Shown one piece after another: positions 34,868-47,159 of a DNA stretch of 64,000 bases (the stretch's first letter is position 1; the number at the start of each line of letters is the position of its first letter). The stretch is from Lycium barbarum. Lineage: Eukaryota; Streptophyta; Magnoliopsida; Solanales; Solanaceae. A program made the translations under genes and the position numbers. The stretch is from the NCBI RefSeq assembly GCF_019175385.1, contig NC_083344.1, positions 7,912,965 through 7,976,964 of the forward strand, given 5' to 3'. The notes beneath the pieces were generated by a model that was not told the origin of the DNA, did not search any database, and saw only the letters and a program-made list of their open reading frames with translations.

Positions 34868-35903
34868 GGGAAATGGTCCAACTATGCCATTGAATTTTGT
34901 GAAATGATCCAAATATGTTATCTATTAATAGTTCGGATTAAATATACTCACAAAGTTATAAATGGTTTCAAATATGCCTTTATTCACTGTTGGCGGAAGC
35001 TTTCCAACACGTGCCTTTTTTTAACGAGGGAAAAAATTCAAATTTGCCCTTGAACTTTGCAAAATGTAGATTTGCCCTTGAACTTTGTCGAAATTGTCAT
35101 ATATCATTTTTCTCAGTCACCATCCATTATCGCTCTAAATGATAACCTCTCTAACAATTGATTTCCCCCCCCTCTCAAAAACGCACTTAAGACCTCTATT
35201 ACTACACCACCACTTCACCTTGACGACACTCGCAAAATGAACACACAACAACCACCAAATTCAAATGGTCTCTCTCACACCTTCATTTTAGTCCTTTACC
35301 ATTTTTTTCTTGTCACCATTTTACCTTTATTTTGTTGTAAGACCAATGACACTCAGCTACTATAACCCACCCTTGACTGCCACAGTAGTGTTGCAAATGA
35401 TTTAGAAGTAAAATACTGTATACCTACGTTTGTTTTAGCATTAGGAGGTGGATTTGGAGTTTTGACGACATCACTATTGATAATCTAAGAAGGATTGGTG
35501 ATGATGGAGTTGTGTTGATTAAGTTTTTGATTGAGGTGGAACTTTAATTTGGTGTTGCTGTTCATTGTTTGAGTTCTATTTGGGATGATTCGAGACTTGA
35601 GGGTGATTAATTTGAGTTTGGGAGATAGAGACATTACAATTGGAGGTTCTAGTGTTGAAGAATATAATGTTGCTGCCACAGGAACAATGAGCCCCTTATT
35701 CAAAGTTCATGCACAAATTTGAGCATTTTTTCTCGAAAAAAAAAGTCATGCGTCGGAAATCCTCTGACATACATTTGTGAATAAGGGCAAATCTGGACCA
35801 ATCTTGTAACGATAGGGATATATCTGACCCCAATTATTAACCGATGACATATTTGGACTATTTCACAAAATTACAGTGGCAAATTTAATTTGAAACTTTT
35901 CCC
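34868..35903. mobile_element. Non-autonomous MULE-like element
   Basis: The ends GGGAAATGGTCCAACTATGCC and, inverted, GGCAAATTTAATTTG...TTTCCC carry ~100 bases of imperfect TIR, including TTTTGTGAAAT(G/A)(A/G)TCCAAATATGT. The flanks TGTTCTACA and TATTCTAAA match at 7 of 9. The interior shows no gene. Confidence 0.6.
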
Positions 35904-35912
35904 TATTCTAAA

Positions 35913-37204
35913 ATATACATTTAACTTTGATTTTGCACATATATACATGATTCGACCTAAAAATATTGAATCAAGTGAACCTACAAACCCCAAATGTTAA
36001 CCCCTTCAATCCGTCAATGTAATAAGAAGTACGAAAGACAATTTAAGTTGGTGGATGTCTCTACTTTCACTTATGATAGTAGTAATGCCATTGCACCAAT
36101 TCTTAGTAGAAGAAATTAATTGAAGGCATGTTCCCTTTAATTAATTACTTTTCTTGTTTCGTTGGGTACAGGTAATGTTATCAATTATGTTTTCCCAAGC
36201 AATAGTCAATACAAAGACCCCCCTGTGTCAGTCAAAGTTGCTTTTATAAGGCCCTATATGTCTCACAATGTCACTTTCTATTATCCCAATTTTGAAAAGT
36301 TTGCACTTTAAAATCTGTCAGACTAATATGGCAGAAGTTTTGTAACTGAAAAGATGAACATGTGCACGGTGTTCATCCTGACTTATCAATTCTACAAGCT
36401 GAAAATTTCAAGTTTTGAGTTTCCAGTGAATTATTGACATCAATGAAATGAATACGGTCGGGGTGAGCATTCGATATTAGGTTCGGTATTTTCAAAATTT
36501 GGTTTCAATAAATCACGTTGAGCTATTTAATTTGCTAAGGGAAGACGAAATCGGTTCATATAGGAAATTCAGCAGTAAATGCAGCACATGGAAGGGAAAT
36601 TGTTTCTGGATAAGGAAAGAATTTATGTATGGGAATAATTAACAAAGACTATTTATCAGTGACAGCTACTAACTGTTGTGACTTGTCCTATTTGGCATGC
36701 CAAAATTTCTAGTTTCACATGGTTTGCCATATAACGGTAGTCTTATCTTTCTTCTCAACCATTAATTTCCGTTGTCCAGTCATTAGTTTCCTCCTTTTCT
36801 ATTTGTCATATTCGTTAGACATTCGATGTTTGAAAGTTGTTGATCTTTAATTAATTCAAATTCGCAGGTTTACTAAGAAAAGCAAGACGCTCTTTCTATT
36901 AAGAGGTTCTCCGGTCCTAAACTCAAATTTTTAGTGATGAAATTAGAAATTTTATTAAATTTATTCAAGATTTGATAATATAGTATAATTTTCCGTCGAA
37001 GGTTGTTCAAGATTTAATGCATTTGTAGGAAAAATTATTTTATTTATGTACACAGCATAATTTCTTGACGACAATGTTCAATTGACAACATAAGGCGACT
37101 ATAACAACACGCTAAAACCCTTAGTAAAGAGTGAAGGGATCTAAACTATCCTCTTCTCTTTCCATTTTTCTCTTTGTTTTTTCTAATAGTGATACATACA
37201 CATA
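35913..37204. other. Intergenic DNA without a gene
   Basis: AT-rich sequence. One end of a hAT-type MITE (GGGGTGAGCATTCGATATTAG) is seen near 36459. Confidence 0.45.
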
Positions 37205-37470
37205 TATATCAAGAAGGATTGCGCTGGCATGGATAGGATCTTTCCATCGTAAACAAATGTCTCAAGTTCAAGCATGAGTATGAAAAATACTATTAGGGAT
37301 CAGTGATTCCCCCTTAAATGAGCCTTACGCAACGACGATTCGAGTTAGTCACGGCTCCAATACAGATATCAAACATCAGGTGAAAAATAAAAAAGAAAGT
37401 GACACATATGTTAGTCAGGGCTCCAATATAGATAACAAACACCAGGTGAAAAACCGTAAACAAAAAAAAG
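37205..37470 (+). mobile_element. SINE with duplicated 3' tail
   Basis: A tRNA-like head with a B-box-like CAAGTTCAAGCATG is followed by CCTTACGCAACGACGATTCG. The tail module GTTAGTCA(C/G)GGCTCCAATA...CAGGTGAAAAA occurs twice (~37345 and ~37412). Confidence 0.55.
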
Positions 37471-38348
37471 TGATGCCCATACCAATGTACGCATAATTAA
37501 CATAAATAAATAGAGAAGTAGGTATATAAAGGAGGGAATTCCATATTGATACGTGAAAATCAGACAAGGATATTGTGGAAATCATGGAATGAGAAATTTC
37601 ATTACATCCTAGCTCCCATTGCATGTGACTTGCCGTTGTTGTTGATAAGCACCAAATTTGGTCTTAACCTAAATTTCAAGTAAAGCACCTTCCGTACACA
37701 ATGAAGAAATGTACATATGAACGTACATTAAGAAAAGCGTCATTGTTGACCATGCTTTATATATTTAATTTCAAGGAGACAAATTATTGTGTGAAATATA
37801 TATTATAAGGTCTTATTGTCACAAATAATATTTTTAATAACTGTTGTGTCGGACTAACTTGTATGTACCTCGACTAATTTCACAAAATATCAACTACCTT
37901 ACAGACAAAATTAATAATGTAGCAGTAAGTTGGAGATGAGTTCTTGAGTTATCATATCCTCGATTTAGAAGTTACTTTTAGAAAAATATTTTAATAAAAT
38001 ATTAGAGAATTACTTTCTCATAAAAATTACATTTTTAGTAATCAAACACTATAAAATCACTTCTTTGCAAAAATAGTTTTATGGGAATTGACTTACGTCA
38101 TATCAATAAATGGGTGGAGGTAGAAGCCCATATACTGGTTCGACTGCACTCAACTTTAGCTCAAATAGTGCATTTTTTGTTAATAAGTTCATTCGATATG
38201 TGCCCATATTAAATTAGGTTCTAGGCTAATTATTAGCACTTGAATCGTAGTTCTAAACTTCAAAACTCATAAAATTGAAATCTTAGCTTCGCCTCTGATC
38301 AAACACTAATTTTTTTAAATTAAAAAATAAAATAAAGACTTTCAAGGG
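37471..38348. other. Intergenic DNA without a gene
   Basis: No repeat boundary or coding sequence recognised. Confidence 0.45.
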
Positions 38349-38692
38349 TGTTGAAGAATGAAAAAACTCCCACATCGGTGGTTAATGAGATGGATGGTCT
38401 CCTTATATGGATTTGAACAATCCTCTCCTCATGAGCTAGCTTTTGAGGTTGAGTTAATTCTTTACATGGTATCAGAGTAGGACCCATCTCACCTGATGTT
38501 TGGGACCCCAAATTAAATTGTCCACGCGCCAGATGTCCAGCCTGGTGTGAGGTGGGGTGTTGAAGAATAAAAATAACTCCCACATCGATAGTTAATAAGA
38601 TGAGTGATCTCCTTGTATGGATGGACTTGGGCAATCCTCCCCTCGTGAGCTAGCTTTCGGGGTTGAGTTAGGCCTAAATTTCATTCTTTATG
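38349..38692 (+). mobile_element. TRIM (terminal-repeat retrotransposon in miniature)
   Basis: Two direct terminal repeats (38349-38466 and 38558-~38692) start TGTTGAAGAAT and contain ACTCCCACATCG and TCATGAGCTAGCTTT (TCGTGAGCTAGCTTT in the second). The first is followed at once by TGGTATCAGAGTAGGACCCA, an initiator-Met tRNA primer site. A G-rich tract (GGTGTGAGGTGGGG) precedes the second. There is no coding space: only ~91 bases lie between the repeats. Confidence 0.85.
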
Positions 38693-39300
38693 TATGGAAG
38701 TAGGGCGATACACTTGTAATCTTTTATGGGAGTTGCAGATCGTCAACATATTTGAATTTTTTAAGTTAAAGTCTTATTTTAATAGCTTGATTTAATTAAA
38801 TACGTATATTTTAGATAAGTAGGGTTTCAACCGAGTCAAAACCACCCCAAAGTTCCTAACTATAATACATGCGTACATACTCCACTGATCCACAATAAAT
38901 AGCCGTTTCCCCTAGCTAAGCCTCAATATGGCATGGGCACTTGTACATATTTGTCCAATAGGAATTACACAATTCTCGATCTCAAGAGTGGGCAATATTG
39001 GGGAATTTTCACAAATGATTATATTTTGGTTTTTTGTTTTTAGGCATAACTACACTTTTGTTAATTACATTTCGTAACTATAATAATATGTATTTAAATT
39101 CGGTTGTATTTCGTTGTATTCAATTCGGACGTATCCATTCGCAGCTATTTTTACACTGTATTCAACTTATTGTATTTAAATTTGGGTTGTATACAAATTC
39201 ACTGTATTCATTTGTATACAAAAAGATCTCCTTAGAAATACAGGCGAAAAATACATAAAGAAACACTGTATTTACACTTAAAAATAACGAATACACTCAA
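38693..39300. other. Intergenic DNA; possible left end of a MULE near 39043
   Basis: GCATAACTACACTTTTGTTAATTACATTTCG... near 39043 is loosely the inverted copy of AGCTACGAGTTGTAATTAAAA at ~47898. The Copia element may therefore sit inside an old MULE. No target duplication was found. Confidence 0.3.
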
Positions 39301-39465
39301 TTATACTCATATTTGAGATACAAGAAATAAAATACACTCAGATCTAAGATATAAGAAATAAAATACACTACGATTTGAGATACGAAAAAATAAAATACAC
39401 TCAGATCTGAAATATAAAAAATAAAATACGCTTAGATCCGAGAAAATAGACTCACATCTGAAAAA
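39300..39465 (+). repeat. Short tandem repeat (~35 bp), ~5 diverged copies
   Basis: Units of the form GAAATAAAATACACTCAGATCT recur with substitutions. Confidence 0.7.
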
Positions 39466-39703
39466 ATCCACTCAATGTTGAAGAAGGTGACTACTGACTG
39501 AGCATTAAAGCTTTTTCTCAATTCCCTGCTATTATGGAATTGAAAACGAAGAGAAGGAAAAGATTAGGAATATTTCAATTAGTTTCTCTCCGAAAAAGTG
39601 GAAGAGCTTATGCCATTCGTTTCTATATCTTCGTTCTTTGCCATTCGTTTCTATATATTCGTTCTTTGTTTGGGTAGAGAAAAAGATGGTTACATGGGTG
39701 GAG

Positions 39704-40311
39704 TGTTGAGTCCATCCCCTTATTTTGAGGAAGAAAACAGCTCCCTTATTTAGGGAAGAAAACACTTCCCTTGTTTAGGGAAGAAAACAATTCCCTTGTT
39801 TTGAGGAAGAAAACATCTTCCTTATCTTTGGAAAATTGTCAAGTGTTTGCTTGAGTCACTAATGACATCAATAGGTTCATCTCATACCTATAAATAGGGA
39901 AGCTTTCTCATTTGCTAGATACACCAAAAATTGAAGAAGACAACACATCCCATAGAGAGAAAAATCTAAGAGAAATACTCTTAGTGAAAGGCTTAAGTAA
40001 GAGAAGTCTTTGAGAGAATTTTTTAGTAAAACAATTCTTGAGTGTAATTGGGATTGGGGTTGTGAGGTTGAGTGTTGTAAACACTTGTAATATTTCTTCT
40101 TTAATAAGATCTGCAGCAGCAACGTGGACGTAACTCTCACATTGAGGGTGAACCACTATAAATCTGTGTGTGCTATTTATTCTTCGCTTACATCACGGCG
40201 TAAGTAGGTTCTGTCTAAGGAGATTGGTATTTAAGTGGTCCAGCTATGACCCTCCAATATTTCCTGGAAACCTGCTTACAAAGGTCGGATTTGGGATTCA
40301 AAATCCTAACA
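39704..40311 (+). repeat. 5' LTR of the Copia element
   Basis: Starts TGTTGAGTCCATCC, ends AAAATCCTAACA (608 bases). Near its start, a GGAAGAAAACA...TCCCTT unit is repeated four times (three in the 3' LTR), explaining the length difference. CCTATAAATAGGGAAGC near 39888 is the likely TATA region. Confidence 0.9.
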
Positions 40312-40313
40312 AC

Positions 40314-40331
40314 TGGTATCAGAGCAACAGG
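40314..40331 (+). promoter_or_regulatory. Primer binding site (initiator-Met tRNA)
   Basis: TGGTATCAGAGCAACAGG lies two bases after the 5' LTR, as usual for Copia elements. Confidence 0.85.
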
Positions 40332-40352
40332 TTGTGTTGTGATTTAGAAACG

Positions 40353-42304
40353 ATGAGAGGCGAAGATGGTACGACGTACGACATCGGTAAATTCGATGGT
40401 ACAGATTTTGCGTTCTGGAGAATGCAAATTGAAGATTATTTATACGGCAGAAAGCTTCATGAACCTCTGAGTCCGAAACCAGAGGAGATGAAGCAAGAAG
40501 ATTGGGATCTCCTCGACAGACAAGTTCTGGGAGTCATTCGGCTAACGCTGTCGAAGAACGTTGCTCACAACGTGGCAAAAGAGAAGACCACCGCAGATAT
40601 GATGAAGGTATTGTCTGATATGTATGAGAAACCTTCGGCAAATAATAAGGTATTTCTCATGAAGAAACTATTTCATCTAAAGATGATGGAAAATGTTCAT
40701 GTTGCTGCACACGTAAATGAATTCAATACCATTGTAAATCAATTGTCATCGGTAAAAATTGATTTCGATGATGAAGTACAAGCTCTAATTTTGTTGGCAT
40801 CCCTACCAAATAGCTGGGAGCCAATGAGAGCAACGGTTAGTAATTCTGTCGGCAGTGACAAACTAAAGTTCAACGATGTTAAGGATCGTATCCTTGCTGA
40901 GGAGGCGCGCAGGACAGATTCTGGAGAGGCATCGACGAGTTCTGCTTTTAATGTTGAAAACAGAAGCAGAAATTATGACAGAAACTACAACCGAAATAGG
41001 GGCAGATCGAAGTCAAGGAATGGCAGGGGTCAATCCAGACCAGGACGAACACTTGAGTATTGGAACTGTGGAAAACCAGGTCACTTCAAGAAAAACTGTA
41101 GGGCGCCAAAGAAGGAGGACAACAAGGGGGCTGGAATCAACGCTGCTACGAAAGACATTGGCGATGCGTTATTTCTATCGGTTGACAGCCCGATAGACTC
41201 TTGGGTGCTTGACTCAGGAGCGTCCTTTCATACCACCCCACATCATGATATAATGACAAACTACGTGGCTGGGAATCTCGGTAAAGTTTATTTAGCCGAT
41301 GGAGAGCCGGTAGACGTTGTTGGCACGGGAGACATTAATTTGAAGATGTCAAATGGATCCTCGTGGAAGATTACAAAAGTTAGACATGTTCCAAAGCTGA
41401 TGCGAAACCTGATCTCAGTAGGTCAGCTTGATGATGAGGGATATGATCTCAACTTTGGTAATGGGTCTTGAAAGGTGGCGAAAGGTGCTATGGTAGTTGG
41501 CCGAGGAAAGAAGATTGACACTCTCTACATGACGACTAGCTGTCGTGATACTGTTGCTGTGGTTGACAACACAAAAAAGACAGATTTGTGGCATTGTCGG
41601 CTGGGACATATCAGCCAGAAGGGGATGAAGCTGTTGGTGACAAATGGCTTAATTCCGGAGCTAAAGATGGTGGACCTTCATGCGTGTGAGAGCTGCATTC
41701 TCGGAAAACAAAAGCGAGTAAGCTTCTCAAATGCAGGCAGGGAGTTGAAGGTCGAGAAGCTGGAATTGGTGCACACAGACGTGTGGGGACCTACCACTGT
41801 CCCCTCTCTCGGAGGATCACACTACTACGTGACCTTCATTGATGATTCAACCAGGAAGGTGTGGGTTTACTTTATGAAAAATAAATCCGATGTGTTTAGT
41901 GTATTCAAAAGATGGAAAGCCATGGTTGAGAATGAAACAAACCTCAAGTTGAAGTGTTTGAGGTCCGACAACGGCGGAGAATACACTGATGGTGATTTCA
42001 AACGGTACTGTGCCGATAATGGGATCAAGATGATGAAGACTATTCCTGGAACGCCGCAATAAAATGGAATAGCCGAAAGAATGAACTGAACGTTGAACGA
42101 GCGTGCTCGGAGTATGAGAATACACTCTGGACTGCCCAAGACATTCTGGGCAGATACAGTCAATACTGCGGCCTTCTTAATTAACCGAGGACCGTTAGTT
42201 CCCTTGGATTTCAGAATTCCAGAAGAAGTATGGAGTGGCAAGAAGGTAAATCTTTCATTTCTGAAAGTGTTCGGCTGCTTATCATATGTTCATAATAATG
42301 ATAC
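40353..42304 (+). pseudogene. Copia gag-protease-integrase region (three nonsense codons)
   Basis: From ATG 40353: gag (KFDGTDFAFWRMQIEDYL, then the LMKKLFHLKM region) and a zinc knuckle reading YWNCGKPGHFKKNC, whose first Cys has become Tyr. Next come the protease site WVLDSGAS and the integrase zinc motif (WHCRLGH ... CESCILGK). Integrase core Asp residues lie in HTDVWGP and RSDNGGE, and the Glu in AERMN. Stops: TGA 41469-41471 (expected Trp), TAA 42060-42062 (expected Gln) and TGA 42087-42089 (expected Arg), all in the same otherwise open frame. The frame is cut at 42304 by the solo LTR and continues at 45629. Confidence 0.9.
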
Positions 42305-45300
42305 TGTTATATCCCGTATTTCATACATTCGCACAATCCGAGAGGGTCGTGGTAAGTTAAGGACAAGGTCATTTTCGAAAGTGATTTTAATGTACAAGTT
42401 GCTATGAATATTATTTATGACTATTATTAGGATGGAAATATTGAGAAAGGCCAAGGATAAAAAGAGAAATTTGCATAATGGCCAATGGAAATAATGTGGA
42501 AGATAAAGGGCGAAATGGTAATTTCCCAAAATGATAGAAAAAAAAAGGGGAAAAGAAAAGGAATGAAAAAGATGACAAATAGGTCATCTTTGTTTTAATT
42601 TGAGAAATTTCTAGAGAGGGGGCATGTGCCCCTCACATGCTTGTGGAAAAATATATATAGAGAAGTGGTGGAAAAAAATGAGACAAAGTCATCATTTTAC
42701 AACTCTAGAAAATTCAAGAGAACAAAAAAAAAAAAAAAAGAGCAACAAGAAGCCTAGGTTCGGCCAAGAGAGGAGAAAAAGAAGACCAAGGAATCTTGCT
42801 CCAAAAATTTGGTTCTTCATGTGTTTCTACTAATTGAAGGATGCTCTTCAACATGGTATAGTTGTTGAAGCAAGAATCTCTCTCTTTGTTGCAAGATGAC
42901 AACCTAGACAAGTTGAGGAATTGTGAGGAAAAGGTAAGATTTAGTCCTTTTTATGATATTATAAAGGCTTGTTTATATTGTAGTATGAAGGAATGGATAG
43001 AATTCATGAACTTGTGGAGATTTGCATGGTGTGGCCGTGAGTATGCATGTGTGGTGTAGGCAAGATTAGTTGATTTTATGTTGTATTCTAGTTGTGGTTA
43101 TTATGAAAATTTTAATGGAAATGAAAGTTGAATGAAAACGGGATGAAGTTGAAAAATTGCATGTTGGCCGTGGCCTATAGGTGGATGAAATGGTGATGGA
43201 TTTATTTTGTTTCACATGTTAGTTGTGTTGTTGTGATCATTACAATGTAAATGAAGCATAGATGGGGTAAGTTGGCATGAAAACGGAATGTAGAGAATTA
43301 TGTCATATTAATATGATTTTATGATATTAAGATAATGAAGTTGTTAAGGGGTAGATTGTTGTTGCTGGAGATGAATTAGTAAGTAGAAAATGTGCTGGAA
43401 TGGTTTTGTTGCATATATAAGGATTTTGGATTGAATATGAAAATTGATGGAATTGTTGAATGTTGGATATATACCTTGGAATGCTCTTAGTTTATGTTGG
43501 AAGGATCTTAAATTAGTATGTGGATATGAAAATATTGACAATGGTTTATAAATGCAAAGTTAGTTTGGAAGTTGTTGCTTTATGTAGAAAAAGGACTATG
43601 TATGTTAGAAAGCGATTTTAGTCGATAATTGATGTTGTTGGCATGGTTGTTGTTGACATTTGAGCCGAGTTAAATTCTCGGGGTGTCATATTTATAGGGG
43701 AGATGCTGCCGAAATTTCGGTAGAAAAGTACTAAACCAAAATTGGAATTTTGAACCTCATGAATAGTAATTGGCAAATGTGACCATTTGTAGGTTTTTGA
43801 CGAAACGGCATTGGAGTTTCGACATGCTTAAAAAGCAAGAAAGGTATGTAAGGCTTCCCCTTTCCTTCTTTGGCATGTCTTAGACGTAGTAGGCCTGAAT
43901 ACGTGTCTCGGGGGCCACTCTAATTCTAGAAATTCGAGTTTGAATTTGACTACTATTCATTCAGTAGAATTGAATTAAATGTCTATGAATAGTTGAAAGA
44001 ATCGTCTAAATACCTAGAACTTGCATGAATAGGGTCCGACCATCCTAAAACTCTCGTAAGTGATGTCATGAAATGTAATATACATACATTGTATACGCCG
44101 CCTCATTTGACCTGAGGTGGGCCCATTGGTCTCAGATTTTCCTTTACTGTTCTGTTCGCCAAACGATAAGTGTTGTAACCATACTACTGAGAATACTTCC
44201 ATGATGTTAATGACAATGATATTAAGAAAGAGAGTATGTATATGACAAATATGATAAGGATGATTCCATGACTAAGAGTTTCAAGTTAAGAATTTAACAT
44301 GAGTATGAAAGTGTCAAGCTAGTTTTCATTCTTAATCCTATTTCTTGGATATGACACTAATTTCTAAAAGACTTCAAAGTGTATGAATTATCGTCTTATG
44401 AAGTTTATGACTTCATTCTACGTTCTTCCTTAACGCTATTCTTTGTTGACAGTCTCGCCTTATAATGCTAGTTCCTTCAAGGTAAGACATAACGATCATG
44501 ACGGTTCCATAATAATGAATCGGAGGTTACCGACCTTACGTCACTCCGATGGAGTTGCAGTTTTCACTTGGGCTCTCATGCATGCTTCATATATATGTAT
44601 GATTTATTTTATGACACCACGCCGTCCAACGGGCGGCCGGGCAGACACACCACTGCAGTGGGCAGATTATACCCCGGACGCGGGAGGCCTGGACGCGGGC
44701 TTATACACCGTTCCTATATGGGCGGGAAGCTATACACCGATCCTACGTGGTCGGGCAGTTTACTTACAGATATTTACATGGTTTTTTTTTTTTGAAAGCT
44801 AGCATGCATGGCATCCGCCCCAAGGGGCACTCAGATGACAGATTACTCCTTTATTTCATGGTCTACTCAGAGAGTGTTACACCGTACCTATATGGTCGGG
44901 CAGTAATCCACCGTACCTATATGGTCGGGCAGTAGTCCACCGCACCTTCATGGTCGGGCAGTTACACACCGTACCCACACGGTCGGGCAGTTTACTTGCA
45001 GTATCTATACATTACCCCAGAAGGTAAAGTTAACTTGCATAACATCTATCATGGTAGACAAACAGCGATACAGGTTATACCCCTCTCCCATGTTGTGTTT
45101 TATGTTTTCTATTATGATCTCATGATATTACTCATGCCTTACATACTCGGTACATTTTTCGTACTGACGTCCCTTCTTGCGGACGCTTCGTTTCATGCCG
45201 CGCAGGTAAGCAGGTTGACGGACTTGACTCCTAGGAGCTCTCCAGTGGTACAGTGAAGTGCTCCAGTTGTTCCGGAGCTCCAGTTTAGTGGTATTACTTT

Positions 45301-45628
45301 CGTGCACATACTTGGTCTTGGCGGAACCCGACCCATCTTCTTATCATATGTATTATGTTAGAGGCTCGTAGACAGCTATTATGTTAGAGGCTCGTAGACA
45401 GCTATGTACAGTCAGATGTTTTATGATCTTGTTTGCTCCCGTTCCTGTATATCAAGTTAGTAATGTATATTAATATATGTTTATAATAATGCTGTAATTA
45501 GTAATGTTAACTAGAGGAATGACAATAATCAGTATCACGGCCCACTTAGCATAAGAATATGATACGAGATAAGGGGTGCTCGGTACAAGTATCAGGTACT
45601 CGTCGCGGCCCCTAGTCGGGTTGTGACA
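42305..45628 (+). mobile_element. Solo LTR, large-LTR family, copy 2 (in Copia integrase)
   Basis: Starts TGTTATATCCCGT, ends GGTTGTGACA (3324 bases), flanked by GATAC on both sides (42300-42304, 45629-45633). It shares CCTTACGTCACTCCGAT, CCCCGGACGCGGGAGGCCT, CGTACTGACGTCCCTTCTT, GAGGCTCGTAGAC and CGTCGCGGCCCCTAG with copy 1. It is longer partly through a minisatellite at 44690-45000. It has no coding domain and no second LTR. Confidence 0.85.
44690..45000 (+). repeat. Minisatellite within solo LTR copy 2
   Basis: Diverged units of about 26-33 bases of the form CACCGTACCTATATGGTCGG + GCAG are repeated six or more times, with an unrelated stretch at about 44765-44878 between them. Copies 1 and 3 of the LTR have only one or two such units. 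Confidence 0.75.
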
Positions 45629-47089
45629 GATACGGCTAGAAGCAAGCTTGATCCAAAATCAAAGAAGTGTTACTTTATTGGCTATGGTGACACCGAGCTT
45701 GGTTACCGATTTTGGGATGCACAAAATCGGAAGTTCATCCGAAGCAGGAATGTTGTCTTCAACGAAGAGGTACTGTACAAAGACAAGTTGCAAAAAAAAT
45801 CAGAATGTCAGGACAAGGAATCGGAAATAGTCGATTTGAGGGACTTCCCGACACCTGAGCCGCAGCCAGGTACAGCCGAGGCAGAGGAACAAACAATCCA
45901 AGAAGGTGCTGATGAAAGTGCCGATTCTGAAACAAATAAGCAGACGCCAATCACAGAACTACGTAGATCATCCAGGATCAGGAAGACGATTCACAGGTAC
46001 TCTCCATCCCTCAACTACATTCTAGTCACTGATAGAGGGGAGCCAGAATGTTATGAAGAAGCAATGCAAGTCGATGAATCGACCAAGTGGGAGCTGGCAA
46101 TGAAAGATAAGATGGATTCACTATCGGCAAATCATACATGGGAGTTAGCCGAGTTGCCAAAGGATAAGAGGGCATTGCAAAACAAATGGGTTTATCGGAT
46201 AAAGGAAGAACCCAATGGAAGCAAGCGTTATAAAGAAAGGCTGGTTGCAAAGGGATTTCAACAGAAAGAAGGCATCAAACTCTCACAAGAAAAATATGTG
46301 AGGAAAGTTATCAAAAGGTTCAACATGCATGATGCCAAGCCAGTCAGCACTCCCTTGGCTGGACACTTTCGGTTGTCAAAGGATCAGTCGCCTACAACCG
46401 AGGATGAGAAGAAGCAGATGGACAAGATACCTTATGCATCTGCAATCGGTAGTCTTATGTATGCAATGATATGTACAAGGTCAGACATTGCACATGCAGT
46501 GGGAGTTGTCAGCCGATTTATAAGCAATCCGGGAAAGCAACACTGGGAGGCTATGAAGTGGATATTCAGATATCTGAAAGGCAGCTCGAGTTCAGCTCTG
46601 TATTTCCGAAAATCAAAAACAGGATTGCAAGGGTATGTTGATGCTGACAACGGTGGTGATGTTGATAGCAGAAAGAGCACATCCGGGTATGTTTACACCT
46701 TCGGAGGTACTGCAATCTCTTGGGTTTCCAAGTTGCAAAAGATAGTAGCTCTCTCTAGTTGTGAGGCTGAGTACGTTGCTGTGACGGAGGCCACAAAGGA
46801 AATGATGTGGCTACAATCTTTTCTGCGAGAATTGGATCAGGACCACGAGGGAAGTGTGCTATATTGTGATAGCCAAAGTGCCATTCATTTGGCAAAGAAC
46901 CCGGTCTACCATGCTCAAACGAAGCACATACAACTCCGGTACCATTTCATTAGATCAGCTTTGGAAGATGGAGCGCTAGTGCTTGAGAAGATCGCAGGGA
47001 GTCAGAATCCAGCAGACATGCTGACAAAGGCAGTGATGATAGACAAACTGAAGCTATGCTCAGCTTCAGTTGGCCTGCACGAAGTATGA
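45629..47089 (+). pseudogene. Copia pol 3' part: integrase tail, deleted RT, RNase H
   Basis: An open frame continues from the integrase C-terminus (DPKSKKCYFIGYG, FWDAQNRKF) through RT N-terminal motifs (NKWVYRIKEEPNGSKRYKER, LVAKGFQQKEGI). It then jumps directly to KLSQEKYVRKV, which normally follows the RT palm. The whole catalytic part, including YVDD, is absent, yet the frame is kept. RNase H is present: SSCEAEYVA, YCDSQSAIHLAKNP, KHIQLRYHFIR. The family DADW/YAGD motif reads DADNGGD. With the insertion removed, the polyprotein would be ~1135 codons against ~1330 in TNT1-type elements. Confidence 0.9.
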
Positions 47090-47147
47090 AACTAGGAAAG
47101 AGCTGCTGCATCGATCAAAGTGTGAAGACAAATTAAAATTAGTCTTC

Positions 47148-47159
47148 AAGTGGGAGATT
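47148..47159 (+). promoter_or_regulatory. Polypurine tract of the Copia element
   Basis: AAGTGGGAGATT lies immediately before the 3' LTR. Confidence 0.8.

Noticed and set aside
34529..35053. A 174-codon open frame on the plus strand
   Set aside because: Its start is produced by a 33-base tandem repeat and it runs into the left TIR of a MULE; no homology pattern is seen.
39877..40156. Minus-strand open frames repeated in both Copia LTRs (also 47309-47588)
   Set aside because: They are identical because the LTRs are repeats, and contain no known domain.
40170..40352. N-terminal extension of the Copia gag frame
   Set aside because: It reads through the LTR and primer binding site; the first ATG after the primer site (40353) is the plausible gag start.
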